From NCBI GenBank assembly GCA_003527885.1, contig DPWB01000303.1:1-12777 (forward strand): 12,777 bases of DNA. Direction: 5' to 3'. The notes below the pieces were generated by a model. The model was not told the DNA's origin. It searched no databases and saw only the letters and a program-made list of their open reading frames with translations. Positions 6,406 to 12,777 of this stretch are shown here, one piece after another. The stretch's first letter is position 1. The number at the start of each line of letters is the position of its first letter. The position numbers and the translations under genes were made by a program. This DNA is from Candidatus Competibacteraceae bacterium (GTDB taxonomy: Bacteria; Pseudomonadota; Gammaproteobacteria; Competibacterales; Competibacteraceae).

Positions 6406-7443
6406 TCAGCCGCCGGTATGATTCATGTGCCGCAGAATGACCGGCTGTCCTCCCGGCTGAAAATCATGCCCGCGCGGCTTGAAGGTCATGGAGTCGATGA
6501 TGGCCTGTTTCAGGCGTTCCCGGTCGCCGGGATGAGCGCGCAAGGTATATTTTAAATCGACCGAATGTTCCTGCCCCAGACAGAGCAGCAAGCGGCCTTC
6601 GGCTGACACCCGCACCCGGTTGCAGTCGCCGCAAAAATTGTGGCTGTGCGGTGAGATGAAACCGATGCGGCTGTCGGTGTCGGGAATGCGGTAATACCGC
6701 GCTGGCCCGCCAGTGGTTTCCGTGGTCGGAATCAATTCGAAAACTTGTGCGAGATCGACCCGGATGGCGTCGCTGGAATAATACGCCTCGGCCCGGTCAT
6801 GATCGCCGATCTCGCCCAGCGGCATTTCCTCGATAAAGCTGATATCCAAACCGTTATCGAGCGCGAACCGCACCAGATCGACCACTTCATCGTGGTTGCG
6901 GTGCTTTAGGATCACCGCGTTGAGCTTGATGCGCTGAAAGCCGGCGGCTTGCGCGGCCCGAATGCCTTGCAATACCGCCTCCAGTTCACCGTTGCGGGTG
7001 ATGCGGCGAAACCGCGCTGGATCGAGGCTATCCAGGCTGATATTGAGCCGCGCCACACCGGCGGCCTTGAGATCGGCGGCCAGTCGCTCCAGTTGCGAGC
7101 CGTTGGTGGTCAACACCAGCTCCGCCAGACCGCGCTCCCGCAACCGGCCCAGTTGCTGAAACAGCCACAGCACGTTGTGTCGCACCAGCGGCTCGCCGCC
7201 GGTGATGCGAATTTTACGCACGCCCAATTCCACGAACACCTGACCCAGCGCCCCCAGTTCTTCCAAGGTCAGGATTTGCGCGCGCGGCAGGAATTTCATC
7301 CGCTCGCTCATGCAGTAGACGCAGCGAAAATCGCAGCGATCCGTCACCGAAAAGCGCACGTAGTCGATCCGACGGCCGAAGCCATCGATCAGGGTGGGGG
7401 CGAAACCCGCGTTTTCAGTATCGTTTGGCGTGGAAAAAGTCAC
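6406..7443 (-). CDS. moaA: GTP 3',8-cyclase MoaA (molybdenum cofactor biosynthesis)
   Basis: 345-residue radical SAM enzyme for the first step of molybdopterin synthesis. It turns GTP into 3',8-cyclo-7,8-dihydro-GTP, which MoaC then converts to cPMP. Cys37, Cys41 and Cys44 (CDFRCVYC) hold the SAM-binding 4Fe-4S cluster; ITGGEPLVR (80-88) is the SAM-contacting GGE motif. Cys271, Cys274 and Cys288 (CGDCNRVR...LC) hold the second cluster that binds GTP. The protein ends in the conserved C-terminal Gly-Gly. The start is a GTG at 7441-7443. An in-frame TAA at 7447-7449 excludes any longer form; the ribosome-binding site is weak. It is the last gene of a run with the two upstream oxidoreductase genes (gaps 28 and 55 nt), so it is probably co-transcribed. 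No moaC, moaD, moaE or mob genes are in the window. Confidence 0.96.
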   Translation of the reverse strand: MTFSTPNDTENAGFAPTLIDGFGRRIDYVRFSVTDRCDFRCVYCMSERMKFLPRAQILTLEELGALGQVFVELGVRKIRITGGEPLVRHNVLWLFQQLGRLRERGLAELVLTTNGSQLERLAADLKAAGVARLNISLDSLDPARFRRITRNGELEAVLQGIRAAQAAGFQRIKLNAVILKHRNHDEVVDLVRFALDNGLDISFIEEMPLGEIGDHDRAEAYYSSDAIRVDLAQVFELIPTTETTGGPARYYRIPDTDSRIGFISPHSHNFCGDCNRVRVSAEGRLLLCLGQEHSVDLKYTLRAHPGDRERLKQAIIDSMTFKPRGHDFQPGGQPVILRHMNHTGG

Positions 7444-7498
7444 GGTTTACCGATGAGTAAGCGCATCGCAACCAACGGTTCTTCACCGATTTTGCAAC

Positions 7499-8050
7499 TT
7501 AACCGGCGTGTTTTTTGACCCAGGCAACGTACTGATTCATCCAATCTTGCAAAAACTTGCGGCTGCTCTCACCGATGTTGCCCGCACCGTCAAACAGCCC
7601 GTCCTTGGCTTGGATAAACGCCTCTGGCTGGCCCAGTGTCGGCATGTTCAGATAAGCTAGGATATTACGCAAGTGCTGCTGCGCCAAAGCGGTGCCGATG
7701 GCCCCGACCGAAACACCGATCACCCCTGCCGGTTTGCCATTCCACGCGCTCTGACCGTAGGGACGAGAGGCGTGGTCGATAGCGTTCTTGAGCACGCCGG
7801 GGATCGAACGGTTGTACTCCGGGGTGACGAACAGCACGCCTTGCGCGGCGGTGATGTCGGTTTTCAACCGTTTGACCGATTCGGCCGGATTGCCGTCATC
7901 ATCTTGGTTGTAGAGCGGTAAATCGCTGATTTTGACCTGCTTGAACGAGAATTCCGCCGGTGCCAGCTTGGCGAGAGCGTTGGCCAGTTTGGCGTTGAAG
8001 GAATCGCGGCGGAGGCTGCCGACGACGACGGCGATGGAATATTGAGCCAT
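7499..8050 (-). CDS. NAD(P)H-dependent FMN/quinone reductase (ChrR-like flavodoxin fold)
   Basis: 183 residues, the normal size for the NADPH-dependent FMN reductase family (PF03358). The FMN phosphate loop is GSLRRDSFN at 11-19. The second signature TPEYNRSIPG (76-85), followed by VLKNAIDHASRP, lines the isoalloxazine site. It probably reduces quinones and, promiscuously, chromate or azo compounds in the cytoplasm, acting as a homomultimer like E. coli ChrR/YieF. The physiological substrate cannot be told from sequence. The ATG at 8048-8050 has AGGAGA at good spacing. The upstream dioxygenase ends 28 nt away on the same strand, so the two are likely one transcript; a pairing of aromatic ring cleavage and quinone reduction makes sense but is inference. 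Confidence 0.92.
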   Translation of the reverse strand: MAQYSIAVVVGSLRRDSFNAKLANALAKLAPAEFSFKQVKISDLPLYNQDDDGNPAESVKRLKTDITAAQGVLFVTPEYNRSIPGVLKNAIDHASRPYGQSAWNGKPAGVIGVSVGAIGTALAQQHLRNILAYLNMPTLGQPEAFIQAKDGLFDGAGNIGESSRKFLQDWMNQYVAWVKKHAG

Positions 8051-8078
8051 AACGATCTCCTAAGGGGTGATGGGGGCG

Positions 8079-8885
8079 CTACCGCAAGATGAAAGAGCGC
8101 ATCGACAGCGACGCCAGATCGAAGCCGACATTGAAAAATTCTAGCCGGTCTTTTTCATCGGCCGCCCCGAGCGGATAGAGCACCGGCAAGTAATGTTCGA
8201 CCGTGGGATGAGAAAGTCGTGCGATCTCACCCAGCGCCTGATAGTCGGCGGCGGCTCGAAAATCCCCCGCTTCCAATTTGGTGGTCAGATCGGCGTCGAA
8301 GGCTTCGGCCCAGCTGTAAGGTGGTGTGTCCGGCCACATGGCGCGCAGGTTGTGGACGATGTTGCCGCTGCCGACGATCAACACGCCCTTGTCCCGCAGC
8401 GGCTTGAGTTCGCGCGCCAGATCGAAGTGTTCCGCCGGTGACCGGGATAAATCGAGCGACAGTTGAAACGTGGGAATATCCGCCGCCGGAAACCAGTGCA
8501 CCAGAACCGACCAAGCGCCGTGATCCAACCCCCATTCGGTATCGGCTTGTACCGGCACCGACTGCACCAGATCGATCACCGCTTTCGCCGCCTCCGGCGC
8601 GCCGGGAGCGGGGTATTGCTGGGCGTACAACTCGGCCGGGAAGCCGCCGAAGTCGTGGATGGTTTTCGGTTGCTGGCCGACGTGGACAAGCGCCGTTCCA
8701 CGGGTCACCCAGTGCGCGGACACGCACAAAATGGCGTGGGGCCTGGGCAGCGTCCTACCGATTTCGCGCCAAGTTCGGCTGAAGCGGTTGTCCTTGATGG
8801 CGTTCATCGGGGTACCGTGGCCGACGAACAGCGCCGGCATCCGGGGCGTGGCGGGGAGATTGGCGAAGGCGTCGGGACCGGACAT
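8079..8885 (-). CDS. ygiD: 4,5-DOPA-extradiol-dioxygenase-like protein (YgiD, LigB superfamily)
   Basis: 268 residues. It closely follows E. coli YgiD: RMPALFVGHGTPMNAI, LPRPHAILCVSAHW, TIHDFGGFPAELY, EWGLDHGAWSVL, GSGNIVHNLR and HPTVEHYLPVLY. Predicted metal-binding histidines are His23, His58 and His231, with His178 and His122 also conserved around the active site. The class opens catechol rings by extradiol cleavage; YgiD acts on DOPA in vitro and binds zinc in its crystal form. The ATG at 8883-8885 has GGAG with 8-nt spacing. It is the first gene of the run that continues into the FMN reductase and moaA, so the promoter should lie in 8886-9142. I saw no convincing -10/-35 pair there. Confidence 0.93.
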   Translation of the reverse strand: MSGPDAFANLPATPRMPALFVGHGTPMNAIKDNRFSRTWREIGRTLPRPHAILCVSAHWVTRGTALVHVGQQPKTIHDFGGFPAELYAQQYPAPGAPEAAKAVIDLVQSVPVQADTEWGLDHGAWSVLVHWFPAADIPTFQLSLDLSRSPAEHFDLARELKPLRDKGVLIVGSGNIVHNLRAMWPDTPPYSWAEAFDADLTTKLEAGDFRAAADYQALGEIARLSHPTVEHYLPVLYPLGAADEKDRLEFFNVGFDLASLSMRSFILR

Positions 8886-8924
8886 CGAAGCGCTCCGTGA
8901 CAGAGGGGTTTAAGTTCACGGCTT

Positions 8925-8947
8925 TTTCAACCATTTCGGGGTTGAAA
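8925..8947. repeat. Inverted repeat upstream of the dioxygenase operon
   Basis: TTTCAACC (8925-8932), a 7-nt loop and GGTTGAAA (8940-8947) form a perfect 8+8 dyad about 40 nt before the ygiD start codon. On the minus strand it lies in the leader or promoter region and could be an operator or an mRNA hairpin. The run of A after it argues against a terminator for the minus strand. The rest of 8886-9142 shows no gene. Confidence 0.35.
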
Positions 8948-9142
8948 TCTAGGGGAACGGCGCTTGGCCGTAGCCGCAAAAACTGCCAGCAGCGTAGTGG
9001 GTTTCGCGCGATTGTGGTAGATCGACGCTTTTCTGTTCTTTTCAAACCCCACTCGAAACCGCCTTTAAAACCGCGCCAGAAGCCCGTACAGGCGTTTTAA
9101 CGGATTTTCCATACCCAGGTAGCGGGTCGGCCTGAAAATCGC

Positions 9143-9817
9143 TTAAATCGCCTTCCAGCGGGTCTGATACAGCGGTTCGAGCGGCGGTGTCGGTCTGGGC
9201 GCCATCGGCTGCATGGTGACCCAAAGTTCGCCTCGTACCGCCTCCGGCACGCCCGCCGGCATCGGCAAGGTGCGGGCGCTGCCGTCGTCCGGCAAGACAC
9301 CGAGCATCATCGGCGGCGAGTCGGCAGGCTTCAGCCACAGAAAACAGCGTTGGTCGGGAGGCATCGCCATCGGCCGCAGGTTGCTGACGTGCAAGCGACC
9401 GTCGTCCGCCCGCGCCACCGTCCATAACAGCTCCCGTTGCTTGCCGCGAATGGCCGCAAAGCTCATATCCGCATCGAGTGGCGCCATTACCAGCCGCGGC
9501 GTCAGGGCGACGACCGCCGCCAGCACCCCAACCGCCGCCAAGCCGCGCCAAAACCTCAGGCTGTCCCACCACGACCGGCGCGGTTCGGCGGCGAATAACC
9601 GATGTTGGAGGGCGTCCCAAACCTCCGGCGGCGGTGACGCCGGAGGGCTGGCGGCCGTCAATCGGTTCAAGCGACGCTCCCAGTCGGCCACCACCCGCTG
9701 TAGGGCCGGATGCGCCGGCAGTAAGCGTTCGAAGCGGCGGCGGGCGGACCCGTGCAACGTACCCAGCACATACTCGGCGGCCAACCGGTCGCGCCACAGG
9801 GAATGCGGGTAATTCAT
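9143..9817 (-). CDS. RskA-like membrane anti-sigma factor
   Basis: 224 residues. The ATG at 9815-9817 overlaps the sigma-factor stop as ATGA, the classic translational coupling of a sigma/anti-sigma pair. The frame is open further upstream but there it only shadows the sigma gene. Residues 1-80 (LAAEYVLGTLHGSARRRFER, then DWERRLNRL) match the sigma-binding N-terminal domain of anti-sigma-K factors. Residues ~90-107 are a single membrane helix. The C-terminal ~110 residues (LLWTVARADDGRLHVSNLRP, FLWLKPADSPPMMLGVLP) match the extracytoplasmic RskA domain (PF10099). There is no HxxxCxxC zinc motif, so it is not a ChrR/RsrA-type redox anti-sigma. It presumably holds the ECF factor at the membrane until a periplasmic signal triggers proteolysis. 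The signal is unknown; copper is a guess from the neighbours. Confidence 0.85.
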   Translation of the reverse strand: MNYPHSLWRDRLAAEYVLGTLHGSARRRFERLLPAHPALQRVVADWERRLNRLTAASPPASPPPEVWDALQHRLFAAEPRRSWWDSLRFWRGLAAVGVLAAVVALTPRLVMAPLDADMSFAAIRGKQRELLWTVARADDGRLHVSNLRPMAMPPDQRCFLWLKPADSPPMMLGVLPDDGSARTLPMPAGVPEAVRGELWVTMQPMAPRPTPPLEPLYQTRWKAI

Positions 9818-10371
9818 GACGCTTCCCCCAAGCAGGTTTTCAGGCGTTGCAAACTGCGCCGCACCCAGGCCTTGACCGTTCCCAGCGGCCGGTCGAGCGA
9901 CCGGGCGATCGCGTCGTGGGTCAGGCCCTCGAAATAGGCCAGCAACACGGCGCGGCGCGGCTCCGGCTCCAAAGCCTCCAAACAGCGGGCCAGCGCGCTG
10001 TCGCCTTGCTGGACGTGCGCTTCCTCTTCGGGACTTAAGCCCGCGTCGGCCACCCGCAACCAAGCCTCGTCATCCAGTTCGATGCGGTGGCGATGCTCGC
10101 CCCGTCGCAACCGGTCGATGCTCAGGTGGCGAACGATGCTGCCCATCCAGGTGATCGGCTGACCGAGTTGGGGCCGATAGTCCCCCGCGCGCTGCCAGAT
10201 GCGCACGAAGCCCTCCTGCAACAGATCGGCCGCCGAGTCCCGGTCGCGTGTCAGCTTCAACAACAGGCCGTACAGAATGGGCGAGGTTTGCTGGTAGAGC
10301 GTTTCAAAGGCGCGACGATCGCGCAAGGCACAGCGGGCGAGCAGGTCGGCCAGCAAGTCGTGAGAAGCCAT
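9814..10371 (-). CDS. ECF-type RNA polymerase sigma factor
   Basis: 185 residues from the ATG at 10369-10371 (MASHDLLADLLARCALRDRR). The frame is open to 10503, but the extra 44 residues are Arg-rich, non-homologous and overlap the preceding gene. Region 2 spans ~20-90, with DLLQEGFVRIW (2.2) and ITWMGSIVRHLSIDRLRR (2.3-2.4). Region 4 spans ~120-180, with LLAYFEGLTHDAIARSLDRP and GTVKAWVRRSLQRLK as the helix-turn-helix for the -35 element. Regions 1 and 3 are absent, as in group IV (ECF) factors. It resembles the SigK-like group, in keeping with the RskA-like partner. Only a weak ribosome-binding site is visible. The gene follows bufC by 118 nt on the same strand and is therefore a candidate regulator of the bufABC genes and of itself. 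Confidence 0.92.
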   Translation of the reverse strand: MASHDLLADLLARCALRDRRAFETLYQQTSPILYGLLLKLTRDRDSAADLLQEGFVRIWQRAGDYRPQLGQPITWMGSIVRHLSIDRLRRGEHRHRIELDDEAWLRVADAGLSPEEEAHVQQGDSALARCLEALEPEPRRAVLLAYFEGLTHDAIARSLDRPLGTVKAWVRRSLQRLKTCLGEAS

Positions 10372-10403
10372 CGAGAGTGCTCGAACAGTGGGTCGAAGGA
10401 CGC

Positions 10404-10409
10404 AGTATA
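10404..10409 (-). promoter_or_regulatory. -10-like hexamer before the sigma gene
   Basis: TATACT on the minus strand lies 32 nt before the sigma start codon, in the 118-nt gap after bufC. A TTGGCG occurs 21 nt further upstream, too far for a standard sigma-70 spacer. A separate promoter for the sigma/anti-sigma pair is possible but not shown. Confidence 0.25.
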
Positions 10410-10489
10410 GGCGGGATCGGGCGCGCTCAGCGCCAATTCCCGCGATCGCCCGCCGCGGCCGCCGTCCCGGCGAAGCGTCCGCGCCGCGT

Positions 10490-11281
10490 TCAACCGTTGA
10501 CACCGTAGCCCTCCTCCCGGACCGATAACACCAACAGCTCGTCGCCGAGGAGCCGCGCGAGCGCGGCCGGGAAATCGAACATCGAATCCCGCCCGGCGGC
10601 TATCTCCACCGCCTCGGCCAGCCGACGGTTTTCCGCGAACGCAGCCAGCAAAGCAAATTCTCCAGCGGCCAACGACCGCTGGCGCACCGCCCCTTTTTGC
10701 CGCCATACCAGCACGGATTCGGCGCGGCTGAGATCGACCGCTTCCAACGGTTCGCCGGCGGGCTGGTGCGCGTGCCAGATGGCGTGAATCGGCCAGGGCG
10801 ATTCCAGCAAACGGGCGGAAGGGTGCGGCCTCAAATGGAGCTCGCCCAAGCGAGCCGGCGGCGCGGCGGCGAGCTGGGCGGGCGTCAGCGGCTCCCGCTC
10901 GGCCGCGAACAAGGCTTCGTTGCGCGCCCATTCCAGCCGGGCGACATCCGCCAGCCACGGCAATTCCGCCAAAGGTTGAAAGTCCGCCAGAAACCCTGGC
11001 AAATGGCCGCCGTATTCGTACAGCACCGGCCGACGGGGCGGATGGCGGGCCACGAACGCCAGCGCGGTGGCGGTAAAGCACTCGACGCCGACCAATTGCC
11101 GGACCACGGGAAACGCCGCTTCCAGTACGCTCAGCAGCGCGTGGCGGACGTTGTTGCGATTGACCGCCAGCCGCCGTTCGCGCTGGTCGGCCGGATCGGT
11201 CAGCAGCGCCAGCAATTCCCGCTCCGAACCGCCCGCCAGCACGGTCCTAGCGAAGCGCTCTTGCAGTTCAGCCAGCCGCAT
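10490..11281 (-). CDS. bufC: DUF2063 (BufC/HvfC-type) partner protein of the DUF692 enzyme
   Basis: 263 residues. The N-terminal ~100 residues ([56 protein letters not shown]) match the DUF2063 domain (PF09836), once labelled putative DNA-binding. [20 protein letters not shown] and [18 protein letters not shown] are also family blocks. In characterised systems this protein forms a complex with the DUF692 oxidase and helps deliver the precursor peptide; it is not a transcription factor. The ATG at 11279-11281 has GAGG 6 nt upstream, inside the end of bufB, and the genes overlap by 14 nt, so they should be translated together. It has no signal peptide and should act in the cytoplasm. Confidence 0.9.
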   Translation of the reverse strand: MRLAELQERFARTVLAGGSERELLALLTDPADQRERRLAVNRNNVRHALLSVLEAAFPVVRQLVGVECFTATALAFVARHPPRRPVLYEYGGHLPGFLADFQPLAELPWLADVARLEWARNEALFAAEREPLTPAQLAAAPPARLGELHLRPHPSARLLESPWPIHAIWHAHQPAGEPLEAVDLSRAESVLVWRQKGAVRQRSLAAGEFALLAAFAENRRLAEAVEIAAGRDSMFDFPAALARLLGDELLVLSVREEGYGVNG

Positions 11282-12140
11282 CGCCCGCCTCGCGCAGACA
11301 GGTTTCGGCCCGCTCGGCCTCGGCCAGCAACACCGGCAAGGCCGGAATGTCGGTGTCCCATTCCACCAGCACCGGCTTAGGGCCGGCGCGCGCCAGCGTG
11401 GCCGCCAGCAATTGCCAAACGGGTTCGATCACCGCCGAGCCGTGATCGTCGATCAGCAACTCGCCGAACGCGGTCGCGACCCGCGCATGGCCCGCGATAT
11501 GGATTTCCTCCACCGCCGCCAGCGGTAACCGGTCTAACGGCGCAAGGGGATCAGAACCGTGATTGCGCGCGCTGACATACAGGTTGTTCACGTCCAGCAG
11601 CAGGCCGCAGCCGGTGCGGCGCGCTAACTCTCCCAGAAATTCGGCCTCGTCCCAACCCGCCTCACAAAATCGCAGGTAGGTGGACGGATTTTCCACCAAC
11701 AAACGCCGGCCGAACGCTTCTTGGGCGAAATCGATGTTCGCCGCTACCACAGCCAGCGCCTCGCGGGTGTAGGGCAAGGGCAGCAAGTCGGCCAGAAAGA
11801 CGCCATCCGGCGCCGTGGACCACGCCAGATGCTCGGAAATCAACGCCGGCTCCAGCCGATCGTACAGCGCCCGCAACCGCGCCAGGTGCGCCCGGTCCAG
11901 CCCGCCCGCCGAGCCCAGCGACAAACCCACCCCGTGACAGCTCAGCGGATAATCGCCGCGCAGCCGCTCCAAGGCGGCCACGCGCGGGCCGCCGGGCGCC
12001 AGATAGTTTTCGCTGTGAACCTCCAGCCACGCCGCCGGTTGCGACGCGGCCAGAAAGTCCGACAGATGAGGGTGGCGCAATCCGATCCCCGCGCGAGCGG
12101 GGAGGGTAGCGCAACCGCGAGTTTCGATCACACCCTTCAA
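11268..12140 (-). CDS. bufB: DUF692 multinuclear non-heme iron oxidative enzyme (MNIO, BufB/HvfB-type)
   Basis: 290 residues, TIM-barrel MNIO family (PF05114), the family of MbnB. Family motifs with metal-ligand candidates are all present: LEVHSENY (Glu40, Glu44), [10 protein letters not shown] (His69), SEHLAW (Glu103, His104), VENPSTYL (Glu150), [14 protein letters not shown] (Asp183, Asn185, His194), EIHIAGH (His214, His218), DDHG (His233) and VEWD (Glu260). Known members use two or three irons and oxygen to convert Cys residues of a peptide into copper-binding heterocycles. The likely substrate is the peptide encoded just upstream. The start is uncertain. A TTG at 12138-12140 overlaps the bufA1 stop as TTGA and gives the longest form; a GTG at 12129-12131 is three codons in. 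Neither has a strong ribosome-binding site, so translation is probably coupled to bufA1. Confidence 0.93.
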   Translation of the reverse strand: MKGVIETRGCATLPARAGIGLRHPHLSDFLAASQPAAWLEVHSENYLAPGGPRVAALERLRGDYPLSCHGVGLSLGSAGGLDRAHLARLRALYDRLEPALISEHLAWSTAPDGVFLADLLPLPYTREALAVVAANIDFAQEAFGRRLLVENPSTYLRFCEAGWDEAEFLGELARRTGCGLLLDVNNLYVSARNHGSDPLAPLDRLPLAAVEEIHIAGHARVATAFGELLIDDHGSAVIEPVWQLLAATLARAGPKPVLVEWDTDIPALPVLLAEAERAETCLREAGDAAG

Positions 12141-12427
12141 CTGGAGGCGGGTTTACCCTGCCCCTTGAACGCTTTCAGCTGGCCGCCCATCTTTTCACAG
12201 GTGCCTTTCGCGACGTATTTCCATTCCTGGCCGTCATAGCTGGTTTTGGAGTGACCGGAACAATCGTGCGTGCCGGCGGCGCTGGCGCAATCGTTCTCGC
12301 CGGCCTTGGCGACGCCGTAGCACTTGTCCTGATTTTCCTTGGCGGCGAACGCCGGGCTCGCCACCAAGCTCAGGGCTCCAGCGACGGCGGCGGCGAGTGT
12401 GAGGTGGTTCAAGGCGGTCTTGGTCAT
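12137..12427 (-). CDS. bufA1: DUF2282 small secreted Cys peptide, bufferin precursor (BufA1-type)
   Basis: 96 residues from the ATG at 12425-12427, with TGAGGAAC about 9 nt upstream. The frame is open to 12523 but that extension is not homologous. Residues 1-28 are a Sec signal peptide ending SPAFA. The mature part carries exactly four Cys (36, 47, 56, 77) in the DUF2282 pattern [33 protein letters not shown]. In the described bufferins the Cys residues are modified in the cytoplasm by the DUF692/DUF2063 pair, then the peptide is exported and sequesters copper in the periplasm. The order bufA1-bufB-bufC with 4- and 14-nt overlaps supports the same role here. Modification and metal choice are inferred from the family; nothing in the sequence proves them. 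Confidence 0.92.
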   Translation of the reverse strand: MTKTALNHLTLAAAVAGALSLVASPAFAAKENQDKCYGVAKAGENDCASAAGTHDCSGHSKTSYDGQEWKYVAKGTCEKMGGQLKAFKGQGKPASS

Positions 12428-12474
12428 GACAGTGTTCCTCAAGGTTAAGGGGTTGTGATGCGGACCGAACCGCT

Positions 12475-12507
12475 CGGCCCGACATGATTGCTTACGGGAT
12501 CGGGCCG
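12475..12507. repeat. Inverted repeat overlapping the bufA1 promoter/leader
   Basis: CGGCCCGA (12475-12482) and TCGGGCCG (12500-12507) form a perfect 8+8 dyad around a 17-nt loop. The dyad brackets the proposed -10 element, so it could be an operator or, in a longer transcript, a leader hairpin. Confidence 0.4.
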
Positions 12508-12518
12508 GCTTTGGATGC
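12491..12518 (-). promoter_or_regulatory. Candidate ECF-sigma promoter of the bufA1 operon
   Basis: On the minus strand GCATCC (12513-12518) and CGTAAG (12491-12496) are spaced by 16 nt. This shape resembles ECF promoters; SigK-type -35 elements contain CATCC at 16-17 nt spacing, while the -10 here differs from the mycobacterial one. The predicted start near 12484 gives a ~57-nt leader before bufA1. No sigma-70 pair is evident nearby. The assignment to the sigma factor at 9814-10371 is inference. Confidence 0.45.
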
Positions 12519-12669
12519 AACAAGAAAACTTTTTCCTGACCGCCGGTTTTCGGACGGTATCGGTCGTCGGGGATTCACCGTTTTTGGGGACCTTGGGAGT
12601 TCATCCCTGGAACCGATTCTTGATTATTTTAATCGGTTTTGAAAACTTGGAAAAAACGGCGACGACGCT

Positions 12670-12720
12670 CGTTTAAAAACGTTTAAAGACGTTTAAAAGA
12701 AACGTTTAAAGAATGTTTAG
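12670..12720. repeat. Array of CGTTTAAA repeats
   Basis: Four exact CGTTTAAA units start at 12670, 12680, 12690 and 12703, with a decayed fifth (TGTTTAGG-like) at 12714. Spacings are 10, 10, 13 and 11 bp, close to one helical turn, so the units face the same side of the DNA. TTTAAA is self-complementary. Function is unknown; multiple protein-binding sites or a curved AT-rich element are possible. Confidence 0.6.
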
Positions 12721-12753
12721 GTTGAAAATTTACTTTAAAAATCAATATATTAA

Positions 12754-12768
12754 GGGACGTAATGTCCC
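12754..12768. repeat. Short hairpin at the right edge
   Basis: GGGAC-GTAAT-GTCCC is a perfect 5-bp stem with a 5-nt loop after an AT-rich stretch. It could be a terminator stem for a gene beyond the edge, or a terminal hairpin of a mobile element. The window ends 9 bp later, so neither can be decided. Confidence 0.35.
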
Positions 12769-12777
12769 CGTTTATGG

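Larger units (their letters stand above)
12428..12777. other. 350-bp non-coding region upstream of the bufferin operon
   Basis: No credible gene is seen. It becomes markedly AT-rich from about 12600 on. It contains the promoter candidate and the dyad near 12475-12518, an AACCGATT/AATCGGTT dyad with a 12-nt loop (12611-12638), a run of CGTTTAAA repeats (12670-12720) and a short GGGAC/GTCCC hairpin at the edge (12754-12768). Together these suggest a complex regulatory region or an old mobile-element junction. Confidence 0.5.

Noticed and set aside
9818..10063. N-terminal extension of the anti-sigma frame
   Set aside because: It is Gly/Arg-rich sequence lying over the sigma gene. The ATG at 9817 in the ATGA overlap gives the normal anti-sigma N-terminus.
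10257..11081. Alternative minus-strand frame over bufC and the start of the sigma gene
   Set aside because: The composition is Arg/Ala/Gly shadow and it conflicts with two genes carrying recognised domains.
12488..12676. Short plus-strand open frame upstream of bufA1
   Set aside because: It has no ribosome-binding site and no recognisable domain, and it overlaps the proposed promoter and dyad elements.
12670..12720. CRISPR-like array
   Set aside because: Units are only 8 bp with 2-5 bp spacers and no cas genes are near. It is not a CRISPR array.

Overview
The window is GC-rich, densely coding DNA from a proteobacterium, most likely a gammaproteobacterium. A Competibacter/Contendobacter-type lineage is my best guess. 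The clue is a tandem C-terminal domain with the signature SGIGLIRGW.C ... NNGFGY.FNWN on the first complete protein, which I associate from memory with proteins of that group. This placement is an inference, not a search result.

Layout, left to right. (1) 1-371, minus: the N-terminal part of a crotonase-fold methylmalonyl-CoA decarboxylase, running off the left edge. It is divergent from (2) 561-2834, plus: a secreted PhoPQ-activated (PqaA-like) alpha/beta-hydrolase carrying two 132-residue tandem repeats and ending in a strong hairpin terminator. A perfect 16-bp palindrome lies between the two. (3) 2921-3646, minus: an Fe-type superoxide dismutase with a Tat signal. (4) 3781-4923, minus: a glycerate kinase with a TTG start and a clear sigma-70 promoter. 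(5) 5031-5354, minus: a dead CusF-type periplasmic copper-binding gene. Its 5' end is cut off by an IS1-family element, and its copper-contacting Trp codon has become an amber stop. (6) 5355-6142: that IS element, with 22-bp inverted ends. Its transposase is frameshifted and lacks the expected catalytic Glu. (7) 6200-6403, plus: a small helix-turn-helix ORF. (8) 8885-6406, minus: a compact three-gene run of YgiD/DODA-type extradiol dioxygenase, NAD(P)H-dependent FMN/quinone reductase and MoaA. (9) 12427-9143, minus: five tightly packed genes, namely a DUF2282 small secreted Cys peptide (BufA1-type), a DUF692 multinuclear iron oxidase (BufB/MNIO), a DUF2063 partner (BufC), an ECF sigma factor and an RskA-like membrane anti-sigma factor. 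(10) 12428-12777: non-coding DNA with an ECF-like promoter candidate, hairpins and phased repeats.

The most interesting part is region 9. DUF2282-DUF692-DUF2063 is the architecture of bufferin RiPP operons. In these the DUF692 enzyme, with its DUF2063 partner, modifies Cys residues of the exported peptide so that it binds copper in the periplasm. Here the operon runs on into its own ECF sigma/anti-sigma pair. The anti-sigma is RskA-like, not the multi-spanning NrsF type known from Caulobacter, and no DoxX gene is present. Upstream of bufA1 sits GCATCC-N16-CGTAAG, which resembles an ECF promoter and would close an autoregulatory loop. The window therefore holds a plausible live copper-sequestration module beside the wreck of another periplasmic copper protein. 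The bufferin family itself is described; the unusual points are its regulation and the context.
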